Shown here one piece after another: positions 10,395 through 23,300 of a DNA stretch of 64,000 nucleotides. The stretch is from positions 84,326,922 through 84,390,921 of the forward strand of contig CM072886.1 in NCBI GenBank assembly GCA_037013685.1, written 5' to 3'. Each line of letters begins with the position of its first letter. The first letter of the stretch is position 1. The notes below the pieces were generated by a model. That model did not search any database and had not been told where the DNA came from. It saw only the letters and a list, made by a program, of their open reading frames with translations. Source of the DNA: Acridotheres tristis (taxonomy: Eukaryota > Chordata > Aves > Passeriformes > Sturnidae). A program made the position numbers and the translations under genes.

Positions 10395-11482
10395 TTCAGG
10401 GTTCATTATTTTTCAGAGAATGGGTCTTTCTGCCCTGCAGGGATCTATCTATCTCTGCTGACTCTCTGCATCTTCTCCACATGGAAGAAGTAATTGGATT
10501 GTATTTTCTGCACACGACCAAGACAGCAGGGAATCCCAGAGCTGTAAACCAGAAAACCAAGCTGTCTAGAGGGTAAGAGAGTACCTGATGCTCAAGGAAA
10601 CTAAATGTCTGGGTCTAACTAAATATCTTTCCTTTCTTTCCATGGAGAAGCTGAGACATACTAAACTGCATTCACCAGACTTCTCAGGAAAGTGAATTTT
10701 TCTAGGAGCAGTGAAAAACATAAACACCCAAATAATCCCTTCAAAAATGCAGCCCTGGGTCATTAAATCCTGTGACTATACAAAACAATAAGTATGCTGT
10801 GGGATGCTAAATGTACAGGACATTTCTTAAAGTTACAGTGCAATACTGCAAAATCCAGTGGCCTTTTTTACACTACCAGGCCCTCCATGTGCTACCACAT
10901 GGCTGATGTATATGATCATGCAGGAACAACTGCCACACCTCCACCCAGACAAAAAGGCAAAAAAGCACGCCCTTATTTCATATATTTCCAGATAGTGTTG
11001 TATTTATTATTACTATAATGCTGCAAAATGCTATGCTGTAGTCTTAAACATTGTGCTGTTTCTTTTTTTCTAACACCACCAGAATCCTGACATTGTTATA
11101 TTTAGGGAAAGTGATGGGATTGCCAAGGATTTCTGCTGTTAGTCTTTAAGTGTTTAGTAGATGTATTACTTTCCTTCAAACGAAAAATGAATGCCTGCTT
11201 GTCATTGTCTGCCCCGCCCCCCCACACACCTCCTTAGATCCAAGCCTAAAAAAAGAATCTCTTTGGAGCTTGATGTGTTGCTTGTAGCTATGTTAAAGAA
11301 ACTGTACTATTCTGGGAACACTCAGGCTCCTCCAAACAGCTCTTCCAGCACTGACACCATGCATGGTTTTAATCTCAGACTTAAGAACTTTCATTGGTCT
11401 CCTATCAAGCCCCACCAGCCAAATCCCAAGTGATGCAGGGAAGGAACTGCAATACGACAGAATGTCATGCCCAAACTTGCGC
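10395..11482. other. Unassigned noncoding DNA
   Basis: No gene structure and no named repeat, apart from a short C-rich stretch near 11212-11222. The frame at 10794-11018 (plus) is unremarkable. Confidence 0.55.
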
Positions 11483-11495
11483 TCATCGTCGTCGT

Positions 11496-11541
<46 letters not shown>
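11483..11541 (+). repeat. (ATC)n trinucleotide microsatellite
   Basis: Fifteen perfect ATC units span 11497-11541. A degenerate TCATCGTCGTCG lead-in at 11483-11494 looks like older TCG/TCA units. On the minus strand the array reads as a run of aspartate codons inside a 127-codon frame (11293-11676). That frame has no other protein-like features, so I do not call it a gene. Confidence 0.95.
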
Positions 11542-11542
<1 letters not shown>

Positions 11543-13231
11543 GGTTTCCCATGCAGGCTGATTTGTCCGTTTCTCTTCAAGAAATACTTTATCCACCTTG
11601 ACTGGAAGAAAAGCACTGACACAGGGGGAAGACAGTCTGCTATTATTTTCCTCTTATAAAGAACACAAATGTGCACAATGAGCCAAATTCTCCTACTGCA
11701 AAGATTATTTGTTGTATAAAATAGCTAAAACAGCTGAAGAAACCCATTCCTGGAATTTATGAGGAAAAATTTTTCTTTGGAACAGCAAAACACCACCATT
11801 GTCCCACTCAGCATATTAACTCTCACAGTAGTGATGGCAGTTGCAAAAATGTGGGGGAGTGTATGATTAAATCAGTATCTCTTAAATAGTTTTGGAATGT
11901 GCAAGCTGATATTTTGGAACAATAACAGAGAATGTACAATGTTCTGAGCTGTCAGAGTTTCTGAGGGGGAAGATTGAAAGGTGTTGCATCACTTAATGCC
12001 TCCCAATCTCCAGATTAATGGAAGAGGAGCAATGGGACAGGGTGTTGTAGTTGCAAGCTGATTGAGTTATGATTTGTTTTCTTTCTTTCTTTTTTTGAAG
12101 AAAATACATAATTTAAATGCTGTTGTCATGGAAAACTAAAATTACACAGCACCATACACAATTTCTTATGAATAATGTGAGCTGGTGCATACAAGCATTG
12201 AGGTATTTGTGTTGTGATTTAAAACATAACATCACCGCAAGCTAAACAAGTTTAGGAAACTTCTCTGAGAGAAATTCTTTACCTCAGGAAGAGGATCCAC
12301 GATAATGAAAATCAATGTGGCAGACAGAAATAGCATTTAAACCTTTACTAGCAAGATATGACACATCAAAGGAGTTAAATTGATCTTTCAGCCTTCTGTC
12401 CCAAATATTGCTGCTGCAAGATGAGCCTCCCTTTCTTTGTGCTGACAGCTACACAGTGTTCCTGTCCCCATCACTGTACATTGCATGCTGTCTTTGCCAC
12501 CACCCTCTCTCCATTGCCAGACATCTGAGCTACAGTCAAAGATTTGGATTAACAGGAGTAGAGTTTTGCATAGGCGGTGATGCTGTGAAATCAGTGAAAC
12601 CCAAGAAATGTGGACCCTTAGCTTGTGAGCAGCCACAGACGCTGGGATTTCAGCAGCATGACTGAGGCTAAACTTGGTATCATAACAAAGCGTGGGTCTA
12701 AATAAAAGCTGCCTTAAACTCCCTAGAGGTTTGCTGCTTCTACTTGAGGACTTGTCAGAGAGTAGCTCTCCTACAGAAACAGCCACACCAAATATAGCAT
12801 GCTGGAGTAAATGCAAGAGGCAATGCTGGAAGAACACTAAAATTGTTTTGTTTTCTTTTTTTTTTTTTTTTTTCATGGATGCTGTATCTTAAGGTATTTG
12901 TGTATTTGCCCCTCTAGCTCTGTGATTGTTATTGATACAACACAGCCATTTTCAGAAGCTCCAGGTCTTTCTAAAGGCCATGTTTTGAGTTGAGAGACTC
13001 TGTCGTGTGCCAGCCCCAGAGAAGCTGGTGAGCAAGCTGCTCTCTCAGATGACTGTTAGCCACCAGGAGACCCCGATTATGTCACCTTTTCCACTGGTCT
13101 GCTGCTGGTCAGTGGCATGGCTAGCTTTGATTTAGCTGTATTTTCAAGCAAGCAGCAAGGTGCAACTGGGACAGGAAGCAGCCAGACACAGCAATGCAGA
13201 CATTTGCCACTTTACCACAATGGTGTCTTTT
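11543..13231. other. Unassigned noncoding DNA with an 18-T run
   Basis: A minus-strand frame of 162 codons (12388-12876) starts inside the complement of the T-run at 12856-12873, which supplies its N-terminal lysines. Its remaining sequence resembles no family, and a plus frame at 12408-12665 crosses it. I read it as chance. Confidence 0.55.
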
Positions 13232-13336
13232 TATAGAATGATAGAATGTCTTGGGTTGGGAGAGACCTTAAAGATTATCTGATTCCAAAACCCAGGGACA
13301 TCATTTGGTTCCATGGGTGGAACACCTTCCACTACA
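13232..13336 (-). mobile_element. CR1 LINE 3' end fragment, minus strand
   Basis: Read on the minus strand, this holds the end of CR1: a GTGGAAGGTGTTCC segment, then ATAATCTTTAAGGTC, CCAACCCAAGACATTCTATC and a final ATTCTATAA. The sequence between the first two blocks differs from the usual GGCAGGGGGGTTGG core, so the copy is rearranged or diverged. It is about 105 bp long and 5'-truncated, with no coding capacity. The plus-strand frame starting at 13246 is an artefact of this repeat. Confidence 0.85.
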
Positions 13337-16300
13337 GCATTTTCTGGCAACTTCCCTGCTGCCCCTTCCCTCCTGCTCTGTTCAGGATGGCATGTGTTCC
13401 TCATGCAGCTGCTGTGACCTGCAGGAGCTTTGCAGGCATGTCAAGCTGCAGAACCTGTAATGGCAGCAAAGTAGTGACCTACCTGGAAACCTAGGTACAC
13501 CAAAGCTGAAGGCAAAACTCTCCTGGTTCACAGAATCCTGGATTTTTACCTGTGGATTTCAAAGCACAGCAGGCAGTAGCACTTACGGGAAGTTTCATTC
13601 TTTGGGCCTTTTTCTTCCACACAGTCGTTCTCCTCTGCATCTTCTTTTTTAATTTTTTTTTTTAAATTTGGGGTTGCTCAAACTTCAGCACACAAAGCAG
13701 AACGTAGTGAACCCCTTTAATGTCAGTACAAAACCCTTGCTAGAAATGGTTTTGATTGAAGCCAGGCCAGCTCTCACCTGCCCCAATCCAACACCCTTTC
13801 AGCTTCCCTAAGGAGCAGCCTTGCTGCAAAACTCTGCAAGTGGCTGAGTCTGGAGCAGCTCCATGGCAAGCCAGAATAAAACACATCCCCATTCCTGGAT
13901 TCCCTCTGGGCTGTGACAGGGATAAGGTGTCCCAGTGCTTTTGTGTCCGTACGGAGTTCGTTTCCACACTGCAAAGTGGGGGTTTTGCTTGCTCTGGGGA
14001 GGGACAGGAACTGAGCAATGCCTTCCCTAATGACCCATGCTGTAACTCACCCCTGTGGCTGCCAGAGGGAGGTTAGCCTAAATAAAAGCAAGGCTTTGGA
14101 CTGCCACAAAATAGGAGATGTCCTAGGAGAGGGTGCATGCATCTGAATGACAGCTGAGCCATCTATACCAGCAGAGATCACCTGATGCTTCAAACATCAT
14201 CAGCAATCTCATCTATAAGCCCACACCTTTTTATTTTAAAATTAAAGTGATATTCTGAGTAATAGAAGTACACTCATGCTTGGAAACAGTAGAACACATA
14301 GAATCTTCTATTTCAGTACTAGAAAAAGAAGGGGACAAAGAGCCAGGAATTTTTGTTTCTTAGCTGAACTCTTGTAGACTGAGTTTTGGTCCAGAGTGGG
14401 TTTTTTTGTGTGTGTGTGTGACCCAGTGGTAAATTTCTGACCAAAGAATTTTATGATACAGAGACAATACTTGTAAGAAGCTTTTAACTCTACATGTGCT
14501 GGAGGTCATTTTGAAAACTTCTGGTATCTTTTCTTCCCACAGCAGAGCTTGCAAATGGATTGAAATCTTCTTTGGGGATTTCTGTAACAAAGTGGGTAAA
14601 AATTTAAGTGCTTTGTAATCTCTATAGTAAAAGATAGTATCAGGTAGAGAAGGTAATTTGAATTACTTTGAGCAGTGATGCTTTTGAGAGCCTTACTTCA
14701 CTCTTGTGAAAACTAGTTGGTAGTAAAATTATATTCCAAAAGATTCTGTGCATACTCCCCTAATGAACTTCTGTTTTACGTGCAGTTTGGAGATATGACT
14801 TCTTTCTCCTAATGTCATTTTCTTCCTTTTATTCAAGGCATATTTCTGTTTTAGGGGGAGATATTATGTAGCGTGTGTAGCCGCTGTGGAGGAATTATTG
14901 CAAATACCTCATTTGTAATCCTTTTGTTCTTCTACTCTGAAACCCCACGTCTCACTTCTCCGTGGAGGAGAGGATATTGTGTTTGACTTATTACAAAGCC
15001 TAAAGCATTCTTAGGATTAACTGCAGCTAATCACAAAAAATATGCCTTCTCATTTTGGAACTGTTGTGACTTTTCAACATGGGAAAAGTGCTTCCTACTT
15101 CAAAATCGATTTTATTTCTAATTTTTGTTTCCCTTTCAAAGGCTGGGCCTGGGCCTCACCAGCATGCCCAATAATGTCATCAGCACTAAGGATATGAGGA
15201 GGATGAGGTGTCCTGCACCCAGCAGTGGAACCATGCCAGTACAAAGATCAAAACCAAAAGTGACTGGACCTCAGACAAAGGAGGAGAAGGGAAGTTGTTG
15301 AGGTCTCCACACAGATGTCTGACTACAGTTCCACGAAGGTAGATTTGAAACTGTGTCACAGCTCAACCTCTTCTCCCCAATGCTTGTGGAGGCAGCTTCC
15401 AGCATGACACATCCCATCTTTGACTCACCAGGTAAGGCTGGGATACTAGTATGAAAATTGGACAAATATTGACTTTTTTTGACATACAGTAACTTTGTTG
15501 TACCTATGATACAATATGTTTATGTAATGTTTTCAGCTTACACATGACTATGGGCTGGAATTAGTATTTTTTAAAGGATAGGGATGAAGAAAGGGATGTC
15601 AGATACTGTGCTGGGGGTTTAGAAAACTGTCTGCTAATCTAGTGTTTTCCAATAAGCCACCCTGATTTACAGCACAGAATAAAAGTTGTCTCAAAAAGTA
15701 AGTGAAATAAGCTTGTGCTTCAAGGCATAAACAAGCTTCATGGAAGGTTGGGATAGGAACAATATCCCCTTCTGACACATTACTTTATAACTGCAGAATG
15801 TGAAACTGCTTGTATCATTCTCTGAAGGATCTAGTCCTGGAACTTTTAGATACTAGGTATGTAATTTTTAAAATTTATAGGTTCTCCAACTTCTTTCAAT
15901 CGAAATATAGGTTTTCAAAGATATTTTACACAGGTCAATTGCTATGTAGAGACCAAGAATTTCATTTCCTCAATTACATTTCATGATTGCATTAGAGGGA
16001 GTTCATGCCCAGGGACCAATGAACCACACGAGGAAAACCCTGAGACAACTCAGACCAGGAATCGGATTCTGTCTGACAGTTTTCTAACACCTGAGGTGTG
16101 TAAATCGATGCTTGATTTTTTTTCTTTTTTTTTTTTTTTAATTCCAGAAGACATGCTTCAATTCAGCTACAAAATAGGAACTTAAGGACAGAGTCTGAAA
16201 GTCTGTGGTGAGCCTATAAGGACTGATGTACAACATGATTGAAAAGTCTAATTCTAGACTGAAAATCCATGAATAGACAAAAGTTCATATTTCTAAGAAA

Positions 16301-16955
16301 ACAAAGACATAAATCTACAGCCATTTTGACGAACGATGTGCAGATTTCTCCCGGGGAACATGCAAAGAAGGCCCACACCTACGGAAAGGCTGTCCCAAGA
16401 TTATGTCACCTACATGTATCATGAAGGAATTTTCCTCTTGGCTGCTCAGAGGAGGATTTTTAACATTTGCCTCCCATTTACTCCACAACATTTCATTGCT
16501 GAGTAACTTGTACTTCTTCACACCATTTTAATTTGATGGCATGTACAAGTAATGCAGAGATCTTTCTTTCCTAAGGGAAATTAAGAAAATAATTCACTCT
16601 TTTGCTTGGTAACTCAACTGAATTCAATTTGGGTTCATTCTTTTAGGAAAGGTGTTTACCTAGTTCCATCGAATTAAAATATGGAAGGAAAAATGTCAAT
16701 AATAATGACCATCTTGTCATCACAATTATTAGTTCTTTCAAGCCATGCTTCCTCCACAGAGAATTTTATTTTGCAGAGGGAAAAACTAACATAAAGTCTT
16801 AGAAGACTTAAGCCACATCTGTAATTTCTGCATGACTAAATACTAACATATACTATGTGCATGGAAAAAAACTTCAGCCGGTTTTCACACTGATTTGTTT
16901 TTTTGAGCTCATTTGTAAGATTTAAATTTTATTTTTTTTTCTTACGTTTACTTCA
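13337..16955. other. Unassigned noncoding DNA
   Basis: The stretch contains a T-rich patch at about 13645-13665, a short (GT)6 run at 14408-14420 and a T-rich tract at 16118-16140. The frames at 13756-14076 (plus) and 13740-14018 (minus) mirror each other across the same bases and are not credible genes. Confidence 0.55.
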
Positions 16956-17573
16956 ATGTATATTTACCAGATGAATTGTATGCACAGAAAAAGGTGTAAT
17001 AAAAGGGCAGGAGTATCAGCTGCATTATACGTCCCTGAGAGACAGAGAAAAAATTTTATTTGGAAATTTCTGTGGCACAGGGCCCTGCTGGCAGCTGCTG
17101 ATCTCATTCCTATCCTCTACGTGGGGTTGTTAACACAAGGACTCATGGGGGAATGGCTGAGGACTGGAGAGGCCATGACCAAAGTGAAAATTGATTCTCT
17201 TTTTCCTTGGTGTGGCTGCCTGTGTAGAAAACATCGATTAGCAGTGCAGCCTGAGAGAAGGCTGCATGAATTAATGGAAGAGAGCACTCTCTCAGAGCTA
17301 CTGAATACACAGAAAGTCAGCCAGGCTCGGGATGTGTCTGGGCTGCAAGCACTTTGCAGTAGAGAGGAGAGGCTGCTTGTGATTCCCCGGTCTCACGCTC
17401 CTCGTTCCAACATCAGCCTTTGGGCGTTAGCATTAGCTGTTCTTATTTCATTATGCTTTTATTTACTGTTGGCAGGAGAGGAGGACTGGAAGCTGCCCAG
17501 AGTGCTGGCTGCAGCCACCGAGAGACCTCTCTTTCCCCAGCGCTGGCTGCAGCACAGAACTGACAGCCGCTGA
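16956..17573 (+). other. Longest open frame (205 codons); possible exon at its 3' end
   Basis: This frame is the longest in the window and resembles no family I know. A leucine-rich stretch near residues 150-170 comes from a T-rich segment that also looks like a splice acceptor tract. That segment ends in GGCAG at 17471-17475, and GTAAGTG follows at 17574-17580. The two together define a possible 98-bp exon at 17476-17573, bounded by a reasonable acceptor and donor. If real it could be an untranslated or coding exon of a long gene. In that case the upstream part of the frame would be intron and the frame itself chance. No start or neighbouring exon supports either reading. Confidence 0.2.
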
Positions 17574-20559
17574 GTAAGTGTGTTTCATATCCAGAGAAAA
17601 TTTTCCAGAGTGCCTAAATGGCATGAAACTGCAGGTTCTGGTGGCCAAGCTCAAGCAACTTGCTTGGGAAACTGCTTCCAATTAGCTTTTTCTCTTTTTT
17701 CCTCTCTCCCTGTGTTTGTGCATTTTCAATTATGCAGAAATGTATCATTTAGCTCCACTTTCCTTTATTTAAGCAGGCAAGGAACAGTGAGCTTCAAAAC
17801 TGCAGAATAGCTTGAAATCTTTTAACTTCAATCATTCTGTGTCTGCTAGAAAAACATGTATTTCCTTTTTAATTCTCAGTCACGTTAACTGGTACTGGTA
17901 ACTTTGTACCCACAAGCACAGAACACTAGATGGATAGACTGCAGCAAAACGAGTTACATGCTGTATTTAGAAACAAGTACCTTTAAAAAATTTACCTGTC
18001 TGCCAAGACTTGGAAAAACGAGAAAGCAAGTTCAGCTCAGTACACAGAGCAGTTCCTCACTGCCTGACTCTCCTCATGGCTGCTGGGAATGCCTGGCATG
18101 TCAGGTAACACATGCTGAGCAAGAGCCAGAAAGCTTGTAAAAATGAAACAAGTTCCTTGTTGGAAAACAGCTCTTTTCAGAGGCATTACAGCAGTGGATG
18201 ATGCTATAGCCATGCTTCTCCTCAGCCATCAGGCAGAGTGCCTGCCAGGGACCAGCTTTCAGCAGGATCAGTAGGTAAGGTGTATAACAGGGACAATTCC
18301 AGTTGTCTTGTGCCAGAGCATCCTGCCTTTCTTTATACCTTTATTGCACAAACAACACACACTAACAGCAAACATTTACATGAAACAAGCAATGATTAAA
18401 TATACCTATTTAACTGTTCACAGTCCACTAAGTCAGGAGAGCCCCTGGGTCACCCTGGACTGTTTTGACCTCCAATTCTCTCCTGACTCATCTGCAGCTC
18501 TGCTGTTTCATGTTGGGAGATCTTTCAGTTTTGGCTTTGCCCTGCCAGTAGCATCTGGTGCTGTTTTCTCCTGGTGTGACTGCAACTGGCTTCCCCTTCC
18601 TGAGGAAAAGAGACAATTTTTTGAGGCTGTGGTGATCTGGTGTGGCAGGTGCTGTACAGTCTCAGATAGGACGTCTTGACTATCAGAGTCTCCTGTATGT
18701 TCAAGAGCTTACAAGCTGAATGCCTTTGTAACTTCCCCCTGGGCTTGAGGGTGGCATCAGATGCTGGGGCTCTTTCACACTGCAGAGTTTGTAACATCTG
18801 GCCAATGCCATGGGTTATAACAATAAATGGCACCACGTACAACAAACGTCTCCAGGGATTTCACTGACTTCAATCTCTCAGGCTTCCTGTGCCCTGTATC
18901 TGTCTATAACGCTTTAAAAATGACAATCCTAGTGATTTTGACATTGAGGACTCATGTGAAGCTGGTGCAGAGCCTGCCCTGACCCTCTTGGCTGGGGAGT
19001 GTCACATTCTCTCTGCATTTGAACTGAAAGTGGAGAAGATACGGAAGGGTCAGACAGACATCCATATGATCCCAGTTTCCTCTGTGTCATGGGACTTTGT
19101 GCACAACTGGCAATTACAGATGTAGCCCTGAAACTCACTGCAAGCTTCTGACCTGTTGTCACACACTATTTAATGCAGCATGTCATGTCCAGCTCTGTCT
19201 CCTGCTTTTTTAAACTTCTCTCCCAGGAATATCTCTTAGGCAGACTTTTCTTCCATTATTCAGACTCAAATCACTTTTCACTGCTGTTTTGTTCCACATC
19301 AAAGCCTGTAACCTCACCCCCTTTGCCCTTGGGGCTCCCAAAAGCCTAGAAAGCTGCTCTGGGGAAGCTGGTCTCTGTGGAGCTGGGGCAATGAGCTGGC
19401 CTGGATGTACACGTTCCTGTTATTGAAAGCAAACAGACCTGGGCATGCTGCCTGATTCCCTCCTGCCCCCCAGGGATTTGGCTGGGCTATCTCCCTGCCA
19501 GTTCACTGTTTTTCCTGTCTGACAGTGTTTGCTGTGGGCAGTCATGCTTGGCCAGAGGATATGCTCCATGGCTCTGCTCAAGCAAGCCTGTCTCCCACAT
19601 GTTCCGTGTATGTTGGGTAAAGAATGTCAGACCTTTGCTGGAGCTACGGGTGGCTGCTAGGAGAAATGCTGGGAATCAGCACAGGCACAGCCCTCAGTGC
19701 CCACTGTGGGCAGTAGGTTATGTGATTGCCAGAGCCTCCCTTCTGGGCTGTAAAGGTTTTGCAAGCAGCTCTTTCTGTGGGGTACTCTGTGCAGCATACC
19801 CGGCTTGCTGTATTCCAGAGACATTGCTGGGCACTACGCTCTCCTCACCTGAGAGCTTTGGCGGCCCAGGGACATGTGCTATACTTGTCTGAGTGCTCAG
19901 CAGTGACCTCTGTGTGATGCTGGCTTATCTCTCCAGGGCTGGCTCTGTTTCTCTCAATAATTTCACTTGCACTCTGGAATCCCACAAGCAGCTCTTGTTT
20001 TTAATTAGGGGCTCCAAAATGTCTCCAAAGATATGCGTAGTGTCAGAGATCTTACATCTGAAACATAAGGCTCAATTGCCTCATATTTTTATTTTCGGCT
20101 TTGAGCACAATTACTGAGTCCCTCTACAGTCTTATTCTGTCCAGGTCAAGTCTTCAAATAACTTTCTTGATGGTTCAATTGTTTTAAGTACTATTTTGAA
20201 AATAATAAGTGACTCTCAAGTCACTTCTTGTCCTTTTTGTTCAGTGAGACAGTGAAAAGTTTTACTTCCATGTTTTCTCACTCTATTTCATGGTCAACTC
20301 CATGTATCAATTCCCTGCTCACGTGAACACTTCAGAGTGGCTTTTTGAGCTCTCAGTCCCTTCTGGCAGTTTGCCTGCTTCATTCCCAGGCTTTCTGTGT
20401 CTACTGTACTGGCTGATGACATAAACTCTGTCCCACCTCTCAGAAAGGGACAGTTTATCTCCAGCTGCAGTTCATCCCTTTGGAGAAACACTGCTAGTGA
20501 TGTTAATAAGAGAGAAGTCGTGTTAAAGTCTGTAGCAAACATCCCTCAGGTAGCTGCAG
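17574..20559. other. Unassigned noncoding DNA
   Basis: Several frames of 60-125 codons occur on both strands (18308-18679 plus, 18525-18845 minus, 19548-19892 plus). They overlap and do not resemble known proteins. The 19.3-19.9 kb part is somewhat more GC-rich than its surroundings. No transposon was recognised. Confidence 0.55.
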
Positions 20560-20800
20560 CAAATGAGGAAATATTTAAAGGTGAGCTATGTCCTAATATC
20601 ATCTGTTGGAAAAGACTTTATATTTCATATATTTCATGTTATTGCTCTGAAAGACTAAACGCAGGAGCACATTACCAATTGAAGTGCTTGTGGAAATTAA
20701 ATCCATGTTTAAATGAATTTGAAACTTTTAATGCAAAATTGAGCACTTAGAAATTTTGCATCAACTCCTACTTAATTAAAATTAATAAGGTTTCAGAGAG
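20560..20800. other. AT-rich segment, possible conserved noncoding element
   Basis: This is a non-repetitive AT-rich tract with several ATTA/TAAT cores, ending in a TTAATTAAAATTAATAAGG motif near 20770-20790. It is unlike the microsatellites and transposons around it. The label rests on texture only. Confidence 0.2.
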
Positions 20801-23202
20801 TTTTAGTTGGGATAGATGAGGAAGGAATTTGGCCTTAAATGTGTAATTAAAATACAATTACTTTGGAAGGAAGTAATTACTGAGGTTGTACCTCAAAAGC
20901 ATACCTAATGGGCTATCAGGAGAAAAGGTTTATGTGTTTGGTTCACCAGCTATATAAGATATAAAAGGATGTAGTCACTGAAAGAAAGAGATATTAGCAA
21001 GATCATTTAGGTAGATAATAGCAGCTCTTTTATGGTCAAATCACTCTGGCCACATTTAGGAAGGGGACTGCTTCATCTTAGTTTGGGGTGTGCAAGCATC
21101 TCCACAAGTTTTCCTTCTGACATATTTAATTGTTTCCCAGCCCTCTCATGGGGCTGTGAGAGAAGGAAGCATTGTTCAGCCAGTGTCACACACTTCTGCA
21201 GGAGGGAAAACTTAGCACTGAAAGACCTCAGCTGTCTGATTTTAGGAACTATTTGACAAAGGAATACTCAAAGTGAAGGGCCTAATCTGACCCTGGATAA
21301 AACCATGGAGGGAACACTCCTCTTGGTCCCTGCACCAGACTGCATGAAGCCCTGAGCATAGAACCAGAATTGTGGTGTCAGTTTTGCATAATCCTGAACT
21401 TCGTTTTGTTTGTACGTTATTGCCCTGGCACACCTATGAAAAATGGTTTAATAAATAGGACATTCCACAACATGCACAAAACAGACAGGTTTGGGAGTTA
21501 AAGTTGAAGTGTGAGCATTAAAACTGAAGCAACTTTGTGCTCTGTGGAGACAGAACAATCCATCATGTGTTTGATTTTTGTTTTGTTTGGATTTGTTTTC
21601 TTTTTTTTGGGTAACGTGACAGGTTTTAGTTTTTGAAGTCAGTGGTGAGGTTTCTGTTGACTGTACTGGGGCTTGGATTAGGTTCATTGTAATAAATGGA
21701 TTATATTTGATAGTAAACTATATATAAATTATATATATATAATATATAGATAGTCAAAGATGCAAGGTTCACAGGCCCGTTTGTATCAGCTCCTGTTCAG
21801 AGTCACGGATTGCATTGAATGGCCTGGAACACCTGCATGTAACCCTGAGTTTAAATCACATTGGGTTGTAAGTTTTTGATTTAACCTTGTTTCTTCACAT
21901 AACTTTCTGAGGTTTCTAACTGTGATTTTACAAGTACAGTGTGTTTTGCAAAAGAAGTGTGGGAGAAGAAATGTGTGCAGTGTCCCCTTTGATCTAGTAT
22001 CAAACACAGTGTAAGTAGCCTGATGTTTTAATCAACAGATACATGTTCTTGGTAAGGAAGTGAATTTAGCACTTAGCAAAATGCACTCTGCTGAACTGTC
22101 AAACTTTTATTAGTAAAGAGAAACACACCCTTTGTGTTGAAGATTTAGCTCAGTAAAATAAAATTTGGTGACAGTATTTTCTCTCTACCCTTATATTCTC
22201 TGCAGAAATGCTTGTTACATGGATAAGAAACATGTAGAGCTTGACTTAGCCTTTTTCACCCCAAAACCAGATGTCTTCAGTAATACTCAACCACAATACT
22301 TTTCAAGCTTTTTTTTTTCTTTTTCCATTTTTAATGCAATACTGAATATATGGGATTGTCAGTGTTGTGGTACCTCATCATCTAAAATTGTTTCCACATT
22401 AGAGCTCCTGAAGAAGCCTGAGAAGGGCTGTTTCATGTATGACATTATCAGCACTTGTCAACAGGGCAGGACTGAGTGAAGTCAGCCTTCTGTGGCTGAA
22501 ATAGCACAAGCTCTTCCTTCCCTTAAGCAGTTTCTTTCTTTTCCTCCAGGGTCTTGTAGCAATTCACACCTGAAAAAGCAGCCTTTATATCTTCCTCAAG
22601 CTAATTAAATACAGATTCAAGCCGAGGAGCAATATTGCTAAGTGTCCTTTTGTTAACTTGTTGGTCTCTGAAGATTCTCCCATTCCAGTCATGACCGACC
22701 TAAGTGACAGCAGAGTTCTCAGCCATGGAAACCACATCTGGAGAAATCCCACCTCTCAAAATCACAAAACTCTTAAGGATTTACATGGGGTGGCATTAAC
22801 TACTAGGATGAAATAAATGCAGTGAAAACATACTCCCAATCACAAAGGTCACTGAAAAGCCATACAGGTTTGGCTTATGCTGAGTTTTGGTTTTTTGTAC
22901 CCATATGAAACATTTTCTTAATGCTTCCAGAGTGGGTGGAGAAATTTATCAAAGAAACTAATGGCCTGAAGAACACAGCTGAGACAGGAAAAAACTATTG
23001 CTTATGTCCACACAGCATCAATATCAGCATATTTTGAGTGTGACTTACCTCCTGCAGTCTTCACCTTCCCCCCAGACAGAGGCACTAGTGGAGCAGGTGC
23101 TGTCAAATGGAGAGCATCCTGATGGCTGAGCCCTATTGGATGTGTTCAGAGGCTGGATGGAGGCCAATCAAGACTTTTCACCTGTATTTTATACAGGTTT
23201 GG
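20801..23202. other. Unassigned noncoding DNA
   Basis: A TATAAAAGG word occurs at 20960-20968 but has no supporting promoter context. A T-rich stretch lies at 22310-22325. No exon or transposon body was recognised. Confidence 0.55.
21716..21751. repeat. Interrupted AT-dinucleotide tract
   Basis: This is an impure TA/AT run with single-base interruptions. It is a decayed microsatellite with self-complementary halves, as any AT run has. Confidence 0.8.
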
Positions 23203-23300
23203 AACAATGTGGTTTAGTTGATACGGTGGTGTTTGTCCCAATGTTGGACTTGATGATCTTGGAGGTAATTTCCAACCCTAATGATTCTATGATTCTATGA
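23203..23300 (+). mobile_element. CR1 LINE 3' tail fragment
   Basis: The segment carries GGTTTAGTTGATAC, GTTGGACTTGATGATCTTGG and TTTCCAACCCTAATG, then two perfect ATTCTATG octamers ending at 23300. This is the intact 3' terminus of a CR1 subfamily that uses the GGTTTAGTTGA variant. A weakly similar GTTCAGAGGCTGGATGG at about 23141-23157 suggests the copy may begin earlier with an internal disruption. It has no coding sequence. The clean tail suggests it is younger than the CR1 remnants at 33.9 and 41.2 kb. Confidence 0.9.

Noticed and set aside
10083..10406. 107-codon minus frame with a long Lys-Glu repeat
   Set aside because: It is the translation of the GAAAAA microsatellite. The sequence outside the repeat has no protein-like support, and the plus strand is equally open.
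12388..12876. 162-codon minus frame
   Set aside because: Its start lies in the complement of a T-run. No family resemblance, and it overlaps plus frames over the same bases.
20951..20968. TATATAAG followed by TATAAAAGG as a promoter
   Set aside because: AT-rich DNA makes such words common. There is no downstream exon or other promoter element to support it.
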